A stretch of 64,000 nucleotides of DNA from positions 161,076,983-161,140,982 of the forward strand of contig CM066319.1 in NCBI GenBank assembly GCA_033807775.1, given 5' to 3'. This DNA is from Saussurea involucrata (taxonomy: Eukaryota > Streptophyta > Magnoliopsida > Asterales > Asteraceae). The notes under the pieces are model-generated. The model was not told the DNA's origin, did not search any database, and worked only from the letters and a program-made list of their open reading frames with translations. This document shows, piece by piece, positions 46,964-58,663 of this stretch. Position 1 is the first letter of the stretch. Every line of letters starts with the position of its first letter. Position numbers and translations under genes: made by a program.

Positions 46964-47848
46964 TGTTAATGCCAAAAATCGCACCAAAGGGACAACTTAA
47001 GGTCGATGTGGACTTAAACAACTAAAGAAATAATATTTCGACGAGACGTGCGATGATAAATAAAATAAAGAAACAAGGGATTTGATGACGCAGGAAAAAC
47101 CTCAATCGAGGAAAAAACCTGCGGACGACAGGGGGTGTTGTCGCTGCACTATGGTCGCCAATCAGGGGCGATGTCCTTGGATACTGGTGTCGATCGTACA
47201 GTGATTACAATACAAATGAAGAAAATGCTTCGAAATGTAAAGTACAAGTGTTTGAATGTAAAAACAGGTGTTTGTCGTGTACGAAACAAAGTGTGAACTG
47301 CTGGTCGAGGGCTGTTGTCGTGCGTCGAGAGCGATACTTAGAATAATAGTTCTTCACTTCAGGTGTTCTTGAATATTGCTTCGGTTGTTAATCACCGGAT
47401 ATTCGATCTGTTGAAATGTTAATTGAGCTTGATATTTATAGTCTTCGTGTCCTTAGCTTCATCCATGAATGCTCCTTTAATGGCCTTAACGGTTGGAAAC
47501 GGTCCCCGGAGTAATGATCTTCGTCCGTTACGGTCGTCGGCTGTTTAATAATTACGTCGGTTATAGTCGTTACTCCTTAATGACTTTGACTCCTGCATTA
47601 AATACTTAACAAATGGTTATGGTTAACGTTAGCTTTGGTCGAGGTCGCACGTCTTTATATAATAGTCGTGCGGATCGGGCGACGCTATGGTCGAGCGTCG
47701 TAAGGAACTCTCGACTTACCTTTTATGAGGGACGACGATGGTGTTCTAGGTCTTTGTCGAGACCTTATCTTAATACAAGATATAGTCCTTAATCATACGT
47801 CTTACCTGTTCTGGTCGCGGTCGAGCGACGTGATTTTTTGCCCAAACA
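46964..47848 (-). repeat. 3' LTR of Tat element A
   Basis: Plus strand TGTTAATGCC to GCCCAAACA. A minus-strand TATAAATA lies at 47433-47440. Confidence 0.9.
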
Positions 47849-47865
47849 GTTTGGCCCCAAAATTT
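47849..47865 (-). promoter_or_regulatory. Polypurine tract of Tat element A
   Basis: Minus strand AAATTTTGGGGCCAAAC directly next to the LTR. Confidence 0.75.
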
Positions 47866-48311
47866 GAAAATTGAATGTCAAATTTAAGTTTTAAATTTTG
47901 CTTGTCGAACGCTTAGGCTCGTGACCTGGGTTGAGGGACTTACCTGGTTGTCGTGGAACTAAACCGGTTCGCTTTTAACTGAACGAGAAGTTGAAAAGTT
48001 GTGACGTCATACTGACGCACGATGATGCTTACCAGCTGTCGAAGACAAGTGTCGAAGATCCGGGCGGATATACGAAAGGACATGGACGCGTGTTGATCAT
48101 CAAGGAATTCGGTTTGTTCGTATAAGTAAAAGATATGACGAATCCTTCCTTGTTTCGCCTTTGAAGGGTTTGTGTTGTGATTTCCTTGCCATTCTTCGCC
48201 GAATCCTTTCCAAACTTGTGAAATTGTTTGATTTGATTAGGTTCTCCGGGGTCTAGCGCGCCTATAAGTAAGGTACGATTTCTTTGACTCCTGTAAATTT
48301 TGTGTTTAGAA

Positions 48312-50384
48312 ATGTCGAGGGATCCTGAGAGTGTTATTCAAGAGCTATCAGACCTCCGTGACTTTATAAAGTTAGCAAAAATTCCCGCGTGGATCGAATT
48401 GATTCGTCCAGGTCAGATCCGCTCAAATGAATGTCATGAGGGGTACATCGTGATCTACGAACACCCTTTTAAGATAGGCTTTGAATGGCCGTATTAGCCT
48501 CTAGCCAAAGCTTTTATGCTGGAGTTCGATTTAGCACCGGGCCAATTAATGCCCCAATTCTAGCGAGTTATTCAAGTGATTGAGCGTTTGTCGAGAGGAT
48601 GGGGGAATCCTATGGGTGTACGTGATCTTCTCTTGGCTTATCAGGCCAAGAAGGATAGTTGTCATCGTTGTGGCTTACACTCTAGGCTCAAGGGTGATAG
48701 TGTTCTGGTTTTACGGACAGCTGTGAATGACCGTGGGTGGAAGACTCGATATGTATTCGTGCGTAAGTTGTCTCTTGACTCCGAGAGTGAGTGGATTAGG
48801 ACGGGCTGGAATATGTCGGGTGAGTCTTGTCTTGTTATTTCATTTTTCGTATGCTATATACGGTATGATTATTAACTTGTTTTCTGTATATTGACAGCCG
48901 TAAGATTCGAGGTCGTGAAGCCAGACGCTAACTCTCAAGCGAAGATCAATTCGTTTTTAGAATTTAGCGTCGCCAAAAGGTCTTTCGTCGTGCGACACTC
49001 GGCGGATGACGACGATTTAGAATCTTCAGGAGAGAACCAGGGGGAGAAGTGTCAAGAGAAAGGAAGAGAAGAGGAGGAAGACAAGTCGAGAGGAAGGAGA
49101 GGGATGACGAGTAAGCTTTACTTTCCTTTTCTTCCTATGTTACCTCGAGTCTTTTTCCTTTGCGTGCTTTATGACATTCCTTTTTTCCAGGAGAGTCTCA
49201 ACCTAAAGTGTTGAATGTTTCTGCTAAGAGAGTAGCTGAGCTGGAGCGTGCTCGTCAGGGTAGAGAGAAGAGGCTAAAAGCCATGTCTGTTGGCCCTGAA
49301 ATTCCGAAGAAGACGAGGACGACGACTCTGAGGGAGTCATCGGCAGGGGTTAATGACTCGTCGAGAGTCGTTACACCGAAGAGGTAGGGGTCGCATCTCC
49401 CAAGAAGGTGATTGCAGCGACACCCATCAATTCTGCGCCTCCGGCGAAAACGGTGAAGTCCCCGTCTGCCGCGTCAAATCCTTTGTCAGCCGACAAGGGC
49501 AAGGAACACTCGACGGGAGGGGAGAAGGTCACGTCGGTCAACTTTACGCTGCCATCGGACTTTATGACAGGTAATGTCCTAGACGGGATGAACCTGTTCC
49601 CTCACCTGGATAAATTCCTGCTTCCATCTTTCAGGGAGCGTTTTGAGGGGTTTCCTATCGAGGAGACGGGTGCCCGTGTAGCCGGCTTGGTGTTCATGGT
49701 AAGTCTTTCTTTCAAGACTTAGTTTGTCTAGGCCCAGACTTCGTTGTCGTTGTCGTTGTCCACTGATGATGTCTGTCTTTTATGATTTCGCAGGCACTTC
49801 AAGCTTCCTTGGCCTTGCGAAGTGGAACGACGAAGGTGAAAGATCTATTGTCAGCTGCACGCAAAAGCGAGAACGCATCATTGGACCGAGCAAACGATGC
49901 TACTGGCCGCACGGAGGATCTATCGAAGCGTCTTGTTGACGTTTTAAAACATATGGAGATCGTTAATCATGCGAAGGAGGATCTTAGCCATCGCTTGACG
50001 CAATCCTTGTCCATGACTGCCGAGCAAAGGGAGGAGATGGAAAAGATTAAGGAATCCTTGGCTGCTGTTTCGAAAGAGGCTGAGGATTATAAGTCCAAGG
50101 TGGAAAGTTTGGAGAAAGAAGTGCGGGCTGCTAAAGACGAGGGTAAGTCTGTTTTTGCCATAGCTCGTTTGACTGCTCGGGCTGCTATCATGCGACGGCA
50201 TTTGCTGGGAAAAGATCCTCTTGCCTCTGCAAAGGAGGAACTGGACATTTATTTGAATGGCGTCGGGACCGAAAGGGATCTGGACTCAGATGATGAGAAG
50301 GACGTCGAGGAAGAGATGGTAGGCGAAGGTCCTCAAGATGAGACTTCAGGCAAGGATGCAGCGGATGCTCCTTCTTTAGTTTAA
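48312..50384 (+). pseudogene. Reverse-strand gene of Tat element A (gypsy-type transposon domain)
   Basis: Four exons are readable: 48312-48819, 48898-49110, 49191-49698 and 49794-50384. Introns are 78, 80 and 95 bp with GT-AG borders. Exon 1 has ATG and residues typical of the 'putative gypsy type transposon' (PF04195-like) family: YIVIYEHPFKIGFEWP, then LAPGQLMPQF, GVRDLLLAYQAKK and VNDRGWKTRYVFV. Exon 2 is acidic at its end. Exon 3 has FTLPSDFM and LDKFLLPSFRERFEGFP. Exon 4 is a long coiled coil with RAAIMRRHLLGKDPL and an acidic end. TAG stops lie at 48495 and 48561, and a 1-nt frameshift between about 49360 and 49400. The function is unknown in the family. It runs opposite to gag, so it needs its own promoter, probably within 47849-48311. 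Confidence 0.82.
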
Positions 50385-51117
50385 GAATTTTCTCTTTCTT
50401 TTTTGTTTTACTGCTCGACCGTTGGTGGTCGAGCGCGTTTTTGACAATTTTTCTGATGAATGCACTTTTTTGGTTTGAACTTTATTGGTAAACAACTATC
50501 GCATCGATTGAACATAAGATACATAGAAATCATGCGACCAAGGCACTTATAAAATATGAGAACATACGATCAAAGCATCCATACAGGGTATAAGAAAGAA
50601 AAAATAAGGCATTCGTTTAGAATGTATGCTAATCAAACACCAATACATGAGACTAAGGTATTTATTCAAAACGCGAAGTTTTTCTAAGTTAAGAAGCTCA
50701 GGCTGCGAAGTCGTCTATGCGATCGTGCGACCAAGTCGTTCGACTAGCTGTAAGGTGTGATCAAGTCATGGACCTGATTGTCTATGTCCTGCGATCCTGC
50801 GATAAAACGATGTCGAGGGTTGGTCGTTGGCTCACCAACGACCCTCCGATGCTTAAGTCAGTAGCTGTTTGTGAGAAAAATTTGTATGGAAAAGAGTTAG
50901 AAATCATACCTTTCTCCTTCACGGGGTATTGCCCCCTGTCATTTATTATCCTATTCTTTTTGGAAATAAAGATAGGTTTTAAATGACAGCCTGACAGGAC
51001 GACACGACGATCCGATGAGATACTGTCTGTGATTGATCATGTCGTCGTACGACAGGGCACCATAGCGACGTTTCGACTCATTCTCGATCTTCAGGGTTTC
51101 CAATGGCGTAGGGGATT
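50385..51117. other. Spacer of Tat element A, pol deleted
   Basis: No pol domain on either strand. GACCCTCCGATGCTTAAGTC (near 50840) recurs in element B near 59405, so it is native element sequence. Gag runs to a stop at the right border, marking the deletion junction near 51118. Confidence 0.7.
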
Positions 51118-52875
51118 TTAATTGATAACTTTTGCATGCTCGGGAGTCGACGGTCGATGGCTGTTAATAAGGACGTTATCAATAATATCTTTGAGATTGC
51201 CTTGTGGAACATGATATGCCAATTCCTTCTTGAGTGCGATACAATCATCTGTCGCATGACCATGGTCGACGTGGAAGTCGCACCACTTTGATTTATCCTT
51301 CTTAGCATCGTCCAAGTCAGACTTCTTCGGCCACCGGATGGTTGCTTGGGTGGTCTTCAGAGCTTCGACTAAGTCTTTAGCTGACCCTTTGAACCCATAA
51401 GAGGAGATCTTGGGATACACGGGGAATTTAGTCGCGGTTTTAGCTTCTGCCTTCGTCTTGAGACGAACGTTTGAAATCTGACGCGCTGGCTCTATTCTGG
51501 ATATGGCCTTCGGCTTGAATTCTGGCTTCTTGACACCTAACGGCTTCTTGTCGTCAGTGTGTTTGCGACGAAAGGCTGCGTCATCTTCGACCCTCATATA
51601 TGCTAAGGTTCGAGCTCGGACGTCTTCGAAAGTCTCTGGGGGATACTTGGTCAGATCGATATATAAACCTGAACTATCGTCTAGACCACGCTTATAAGCT
51701 TCGATCGCAGTTTTGATGTCACAATTGCGGATACTGATCATTTCGGCATTGAATCTATTGAAATAACTTCGAATAGACTCATTGGTCTTCTGCACGACAT
51801 AGTACAGATCACTAGTCTGCTTTTCCATCTTACGACTGCTGGCGAATTGCCGGGAGAATTGGTTGACCAATTCGGCGAACGACCCGATAGATTTGGGTTT
51901 GAGATTGATCAACCATTAGAGAGCTGGACCAGTGAGAGTCGCCCCGAAACTCTTGCACATGCATACTTCCTGGTACATGTGTGGAATCGAGATTGTCCAC
52001 ATGAGCTGCTTATACTGCGCGACATGCTCGGTTGGATCGGTCACACCCGAATACTTGGGAGTGAAGGCAGGAATGTTATACTTCTTTGGGACCTCGACGG
52101 TGGCGATCTCGTCGATGAAGGGCGACGCCTGATACCCCAAGCGAGGCTTGACGTCGACAGGCACGGCTGCCCCAGGCAACTTGGCGAGCAAGGACAGGAC
52201 GCGCTCATTTTGGTCTTCTAACATCTTCAAACGCTGGGCGACGGGATCGTTAAGATCAGGATTTGCCCCTGTCGAGGGATTGGTCCCTGGACTAGTGCCA
52301 TTACCATGCGACGAACCATTGGTGTCCCCGTTGAACGGGACAAAATATGGTTGCGACCTATAGTGGAATTGTTGCGGTCCATTCTGAAACGATTGTGGTC
52401 CATGCTGAAATGGCTGCGATCTCTGCTGGAAAGATTGCGATCCTTGCTGGAAAGGTTGCGATCCTTGTTGGAAAGGTTGCGGACCACTTTGGAACGGCTG
52501 GGAAAATGGCTGGGATCCATTCTGAAACGGCTGGGCGCCACCTTGCAATGGTTGGGATCCATTGTTCAAGGGTGGTGGTCGGATGTGCTGAGGGGGAATC
52601 TGCCCAGACTGGGGATTCGGAATGAACGGACCCGACTGCTGATTCTGCATGAATGGACCTGGATGCTGATTCTGTACGGACGGCCCTGGTCCCGGACCTG
52701 GATTCTGGATGAATGGTCTAGGACTATTCTGGGGTCCAAAAGGATTCCTTAGCTGCGCGATCTCTTCAGCTGCTCTGCGATTCTGCTCTGCCATTGCATT
52801 GAGTTGATTCCTGGCAACCTCGAGCTCCTGATACATCTGAGCGACGGCTTGCTGCGGATTTCCAGGGGCTGCCAT
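51118..52875 (-). pseudogene. gag of Tat element A, one in-frame stop
   Basis: Starts MAAPGNPQQAVAQMYQELEV at 52875. About 585 codons with one in-frame TAA at 51913-51915 (residue 321), where B keeps Q in GPALQWLINL. N-terminal coiled segment, a Gln/Pro-rich stretch with about eight QPFQ repeats (residues 110-175), then the Gypsy gag core (YSGVTDPTEHVAQYKQLMW; NFNAEMISIRN-like region) and a zinc-knuckle-like C-x2-H...H-G-H...C block (WCDFHVDHGHATDDC). It forms the virus-like particle in active elements. The frame ends abruptly after HAKVIN at the pol deletion. TR-GAG-like non-autonomous elements have this form. Confidence 0.88.
52367..52570 (-). repeat. QPFQ-coding tandem repeat in gag A
   Basis: Imperfect 24-30 bp units (AAAGGTTGCGATCCTTGTTGG type). 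Element B lacks this expansion. Confidence 0.85.
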
Positions 52876-52956
52876 TTTCTTGCAACAGAAAATAGAAGAA
52901 ACTCCAAGAAACTATTAGTAGAATGCACGTTCATCGAGGATTTTCTCTAGATGTAG

Positions 52957-52976
52957 TCCCACGGATCGCGCCAAAT
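52957..52976 (-). promoter_or_regulatory. Primer-binding site of Tat element A
   Basis: Minus strand ATTTGGCGCGATCCGTGGGA just downstream of the 5' LTR. One base differs from the cognate site in B (TTTGGCGCCATCCGTGGGAC). The tRNA was not identified with certainty. Confidence 0.65.
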
Positions 52977-53861
52977 TGTTAATGCCAAAAATCACACCAA
53001 ATGGACAACTTAAGGTCGATGTGGACTTAAACAACTAAAGAAAGAATCTTTCGACGAGACGTGCGATGATAAATAAAATAAAGAAACAAGGGATTTGATG
53101 ACGCAGGAAAAACCTCAATCGAGGAAAAAACCTGCGGACGACAGGGGGTGTCGTCGCTGCACTATGGTCGCCAATCAGGGGTGATGTCCTTGGATACTGG
53201 TGTCGATCGTACAGTGATTACAATACAAATGAAGAAAATGCTTCGAAATGTAAAGTACAAGTGTTTGAATGTAAAAACAGGTGTTTGTCGTGTACGAAAC
53301 AAAGTGTGAACTGCTGGTCGAGGGCTGTTGTCGTGCGTCTAGAGTGATACTTAGAATAATAGTTCTTCACTTCAGGTGTTCTTGAATATTACTTCGGTTG
53401 TTAATCGCCGGATATTCGATCTGTTGAAATGTTGATTGAGCTTGATATTTATAGTCTTCGTGTCCTTAGCTTCATCCATGAATGCTCCTTTAATGGCCTT
53501 AACAGTTGGAAACGGTCGCCGGAGTAATGATCTTCGTCCGTTACGGTCGCCGGCTATTTAATGATTACGTCGGTTATAGTCGTTACTCCTTAATGACTTT
53601 GACTCTTGCATTAAACACTTAACAAACGGTTATGGTTAACGTTAGCTTTGGTCGAGGTCACACGTCTTTATATAATAGTCGTGCGGATCGGGCGACGCTA
53701 TGGTCGAGCGTCGTAAGGAACTCTCGACTTACCTTTTATGAGGGACGACGATGGTGTTCTAGGTCTTTGTCGAGACCTTATCTTAATACAAGATATAGTC
53801 CTTAATCATACGTCTTACCTGTTCTGGTCGCGGTCGAGCGACGTGATTTTTTGCCCAAACA
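52977..53861 (-). repeat. 5' LTR of Tat element A
   Basis: 885 bp. TATAAATA on the minus strand (53446-53453) is the likely promoter core for gag. Differs from the 3' LTR by a small number of substitutions. Confidence 0.9.
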
Positions 53862-55342
53862 AGGACTATGTGGGAATCTTGAAAGCTTCAATTTAATATC
53901 GGGTGAAGGAGTCTAGCCTTTGACTCCTTGGTCAAGCGGTTTAGTGGCAAGGATAATGAAGGAAAGATATCAGTTTTGTATTGAAGTATGCATAAGAGTA
54001 GAAGGTGAGATAATTGGTCAATTGGGAAACCATGTGGAGTGGTCGATCAGGTGGGTTGTGAAGGACTTGTACAACAAATTGTTGCAAGGATGAGGAAGCG
54101 ACCGTTGGTCATAGTAGAGTGTCAATGATAAGTCGATGTTAGTACAACGGTTGACCTTGTTAGAGCGAATAGCCTTCAATTGCATATTGAGTTTCATGCA
54201 TTATGTCATTAAATGTGTTACATGAGTTCTTTCATGTTAAAAGTATGTACGCACATAACGAATTTATTGTTTTGGAAATAAGCCAATGTGTGCAAGCGTG
54301 TGTTTAAAGAAAAAGACAAACTTGTTTACGCTGCACGATAAATTTTGAAATTAGGGATTTGTGAGTTATTTCACGCTTTTTCATATTGAGAGAATCTTCG
54401 TTGCGAAAATAAAGAAAACATCTAATTGCAAAAAAATTATAACCAAAATGAGTATTGACACGCTATTATGATATAAATGAGTGTTGGAGTCGACTGACCC
54501 ACTTTGTGTAAGTGATTTCGTTTGGAACTTTTCTAGTCATATTTGAAAAGTTTCATTGGACACATTTTGTTGTGCCGACATCGATTTGGTTGGACAAGGC
54601 TATGAATTATTGTGGGGTTACATGTGAGTGACCCTTGTGGTCGCTGTGTTTTACTATTCATCTTGAGTGGTGTTGTGTCATGCATACTCAAGCTTGTTTT
54701 ATGATATTGTATCTATTGCATTTTTAAATATGCAAAATGATTTCAATCGTTGTGTCATCGTGCATGAAGGCTATGAACTCTTTAGGTCGGGAAGAATATT
54801 ACAATTGAGGTTAAGGAAAGGCTTGGGGAGTTGAAATCGTTAGTTGAGTAGAATATGGTCGAGTTATGACCTTCGTGTTTCCGTTATAAGAGGGCGGTGA
54901 ATAGCGGGAGTCTCAGGCAATGAATTCAGAACGTTAGTATGATTGAAGTTTAGACTCTTGCTTGGTTATTTGAGAATGGTTATGTTCGGGGTGAAATTCG
55001 AAGTGGTCAAAGTGCTTCTGCTGGTAGCATGTTAATAAGTAGCGTTACGGTACATAATGAAATGTTTTCGACTTTGAGCTTGAGTAATGAGGGGTCTTGT
55101 AGTTAGATTTTGCGCTAAGGAAGTTTTGGGTTCTCCTCAAGTGAAAACGGGGGGGCATAAAGTTGGTGTTATGATGGGCATGAAGAAGACGATAACTATT
55201 ATGTGAGGAAAATGGATCATGAAGAATTTGTTGTAGTGTGATAGTTGTGTGGGCAAGTTGGTGGCACTTCATGTTAGGGGAGCCGTGTAAGTCCTTGTTG
55301 TGACAATGAGTTGTCGTGGTGTTGGGTGGTGGACTTGTGTTG

Positions 55343-56207
55343 TGTTAATGCCAAAAATCGCCCAAAAGAACTTAAGGTTGATGTGGACTTTTAACAACTA
55401 AAGAAACGTATCTCAAGACCAAGCAACACAATCGCGAGGAAAAATAAATAAGACAAGAGATTTGGTGACGCGGAAAACCCCAAAACGAGGAAAAAACCCG
55501 CGGTCGACTTGTGAGAGTCGACGGTGCACTATAGTTCGCCAAACAGGAGTGAAAGTCCTTTTGTAACAAGTGTTTTGTGTACAACAGATTACAATTGAAT
55601 GTAAAAATAGACTTAGTCGTGTGCAAATGACGTGTGTCGTGTGTAAATCGTGCGAAAAAGTATGCTGTCGTGCGGTTCGAACTGTGGTCTTGCGAAGCTT
55701 GCGTCAATGATGTTCGTTCGAATGCTCTGTGAATTCTTGCGTTTTCCGGTGTGTAATTGCTTAGAAAGTAGATGGAGCAAATGTAGATGAGATGAGGTTC
55801 GATTAACTCAGATGATCTCCGATAGCTTTTGAGTGTTGAGCAGGCCTATATATAGCTTTCACTGGTCATTAAATATGTCTTTATGGCGCACTTTGTAACT
55901 GTTGTCGGGCTTTAAATGCCATTGATGATTCGTCCGTTACTGGCCGTTTTTCACCATGAATGCTTGTAAACCTGCATTAATGAACAAAAACAACGGGTGT
56001 TTGACTGTTAACGGTTAGTATAATCGTACGACCGTCTTAAGTCTTATACGTCGGTCGTATGAAACGTACGACCAACATAAAAACGTACGACCGAGCATAC
56101 GTCTATAAGCAGCCTGTAAGACCGTATCTAAATGCAAGAGTGGTCTTATGAAAATGTTATCTGAGTTTTCTAGCGTCGGTCGTGCGGTGTGATTTTTTAC
56201 CCAAACA
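55343..56207 (-). repeat. 3' LTR of Tat element B
   Basis: TGTTAATGCC to ACCCAAACA, 865 bp. Its ends match A's LTRs but the middle is only partly similar. A minus-strand TATATATA lies at 55847-55854. Confidence 0.88.
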
Positions 56208-56225
56208 ATTTGCCCCCAAAATTTG
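56208..56225 (-). promoter_or_regulatory. Polypurine tract of Tat element B
   Basis: Minus strand AAATTTTGGGGGCAAAT next to the LTR. Confidence 0.75.
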
Positions 56226-56639
56226 AATTCAGGCGTGAAGTTCGAATTTTAAATCTGACGATGTGGTTTGCCACGTGTCGCATGGGGATAGGGTCTTGTC
56301 GAATTCCAACTGTCTTGGTTTGATCTGGATTGGAGGAAATGATGGGGTCGTGACGTCACGATGACGTGTCAGAAACGAAAAGACGTTCAGGGGACAGGTG
56401 TCGTCCATCGACATGATGCATGCGAAAAGGCGATGACAGGTGTCGACCATCCAAGGGGTCGACCTGACACGATCTTTGCCATTAATAGCGAGATTCAGGG
56501 AACCTTTTCCTTCTTTCCTCTCACTCGTGTTTTTTAGAAAAGATCTCAGAGAGATTCACCTGCCATTGTTACGTGCGGTTTCGAGCGTTTATAAATTTGG
56601 AAGAAAATTTCTTTCGTATTCTTCAAGTCTTAAGGAAAA

Positions 56640-58663
56640 TTGTTGATCGAACCAACGAGCACCATTGACAGTCAGGAGAGTTTAGAATCTTTTAGGACCT
56701 TGTCCGGCGTTCCTGACGCTGTTCAGATATACCTGTCGGGTCAGTTACGACCGGCAGATTGTCCGAATGGACGTTTTGTTCTGTACGAGTATCCATTTAA
56801 GGCGGGCTTTAAGTGGCCATTTTCCTCTTTGGCCAGAGATTTCTTGGCTAGGTTTTCTTTGTCTCCTGCTCAAATGATGCCGCAGTTCTAGCGGATCATT
56901 TTCGTAATCGACAAGATCACCAACGGGTGGGTGTCGTCGTTCAACGTGTACGACTTGCTGGTGGCGTATACGGTGAAGGTGGATGGTTACCACCGTTATA
57001 GTTTATCTTCTAAGCACCGGGATGCTTTGGTACTTGTACAGAATTCCCAGGTCAACGACCGCGGGTGGAAGGAGAGGTATGTCTTCGGAGAGACACAATC
57101 GCTCGAGCACCTACAGGAGGATACGACATGAGTCATGGCTGGATGGAACACCGCTTGTAAGCTTTATTCTTAAGATCACATGTTTTTATTTAAATCGTAC
57201 GTTTTGGATAATGTATTTTTGTTTCAGCCATCACGTTTCCCGATGCTGATCTTCTCGAATCTGCGGCGAAGATCAACAAGTTTCGGGACTATTCTGTGGA
57301 GGAGAGGTCCTTTCAGCGGATTCTTAGGGACGACGAGGTCGTCATCCTTGGGGGGACGAAGATCCCTACTGAGGAAGATTCGGAGAGAAGAGAAGAGGAA
57401 GATGAAGCGACAGGTAATAAATTGATATTTCCTTTTAGTCGTACGACTTCCATGGTTTTCTCTTACTCTTGACTTTTATATTTTTTGTAGGTGGGTCAGG
57501 AGGTATGCCTACCCATAGTTTAGCGAAGAAGGAGTCTCAGCTCCTTTTGGCCCGTCAGGCCAAGAAATTTAAGCGAAAGATTGACCTATCCCCGTCGTCG
57601 GGGATAAACAAACCACGGACGTCCGTTCGGAAGGGACCGTCGTCGAAGGGTGGCAACTCGTCTGGGTCGCCGCCGCCGAGAAGGCGAAGACGCCACCGGT
57701 CGTGGTTGATGTGACACCGGCAAGCATGGCCAATCCTCTGACAGGAGAGGTCGCTCTTTCCCCTTCGTCAGCCGACAAAGGGAAGGAGAAGGAGACAGAG
57801 GAGTCCGCCGGCGTTACGACGGTGAAATTTACTTTGCCGTCGGATTTTATGGCCAGGGAGGAGATGGACAGCGAAAAACTCTTCCCCGACCTGGGGAAGT
57901 TCCTCCTTCCTTGTTTTCAGGAGCGGTTGGAGGGGGTCACGGTTGATAATATGGGATCGTACGTCGCAGGGTTGACCTTTAAGGTACGTACGGTCTGCTT
58001 ACTCGATGTGTTATTTCGTCGTTGTTTTCTAACGTTCTTGTGTGTTCGTGCGCTACAGGCGTTCCAGACGTCTCTCTGCATGTATGCACATATGGAAAAA
58101 ATCCGCAGGGTCACACCCGCTGCCTTAGAGAAGATGCGCGAGGCGCAGAAGGAAACTTGCGTGGCACGGGAGCAGGAGAAGACGACGATGGAGAAGGCGG
58201 AGGTCTTTTACGACAAATTCTGCGAAGTACGGGACTTGTATGTAGAATCATCGAAGGAAAAAGAAGACCTTCAGCGCCATCTGCGGGAAGCCTTGTAGAA
58301 GTCCTCTGCAGCGGAGGCGGAATTGGGAGCAACTAAGGCTTCCCTGGCCAAGAGCAAAAACAGGTCGGGGACCTTAGTTCGCTTGTCGAGGCGAAGGAGG
58401 GGAAGATCGCGTCTTTAGAAGAGCGTCTTCTGTCGTTTAAGGCTCTGACCCGTCTTAGAGTTCGAGCGGCGATCATGTGTCGCCATTTGCGGGGGTTGGA
58501 CCCTATGGCCGGAGCCGAATAGGAGGTCAAGACCTTCTTAGAGCAAGTCGGGGACGAGGATGAACTCGACCAAGAAGACCAACTCGAAGAAGAGGACCCG
58601 ACAGACGCAGCGGTCGGCGTAACTGGCGATGAGGTGGTCGCTAAGGACTATCCTCTGCCTTGA
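56640..58663 (+). pseudogene. Reverse-strand gene of Tat element B (gypsy-type transposon domain)
   Basis: Homologue of 48312-50384 with the same layout: exons about 56640-57156, 57228-57413, 57491-57983 and 58059-58663. Introns are 71, 77 and 75 bp, GT-AG, in the same phases (1, 1, 0) as in A. Conserved blocks: FVLYEYPFKAGFKWPF, LSPAQMMPQF, FNVYDLLVAY and VNDRGWKERYVF in exon 1; INKFRDYSVEERSF in exon 2; FTLPSDFM and LGKFLLPCFQERLEG in exon 3; a coiled coil and RAAIMCRHLRGLDP in exon 4. Broken by TAG after MPQF (56889), TGA near 57129, a frameshift near 57670, TAG near 58296, a frameshift near 58362 and TAG near 58520. The ATG seen in A is absent here. More decayed than A. Confidence 0.8.

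Larger units (their letters stand above)
46964..53861 (-). mobile_element. Tat-lineage Gypsy element A, TSD AGGAC
   Basis: Both LTRs are 885 bp (46964-47848 and 52977-53861) and nearly identical. Target copies AGGAC lie at 46959-46963 and 53862-53866. gag and primer site show it runs on the minus strand (5' LTR on the right). Order in element sense: LTR, primer site, gag, deletion of protease/RT/RNase H/integrase, spacer, reverse-strand gene, polypurine tract, LTR. The reverse-strand gene between pol and the 3' LTR is a feature of Tat elements such as Grande. It cannot move by itself. Confidence 0.92.
46466..55342 (+). mobile_element. Interior of third family copy, split by Tat element A
   Basis: 46466-46963 and 53867-55342 are interior sequence of the 15.5-23.9 kb family (GGATTTAGGTGATTGGATGG; later GGTTGACCTTGTTAGAGCGA). 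They are interrupted at 46964-53861 by Tat element A with a 5-bp AGGAC duplication, and again at 55343 by Tat element B. No open frames. Confidence 0.7.

Noticed and set aside
52148..52752. Plus-strand frames opposite gag A, including Leu/Arg-rich repeats
   Set aside because: Shadow of the QPFQ repeat on the other strand; gag has clear family motifs.
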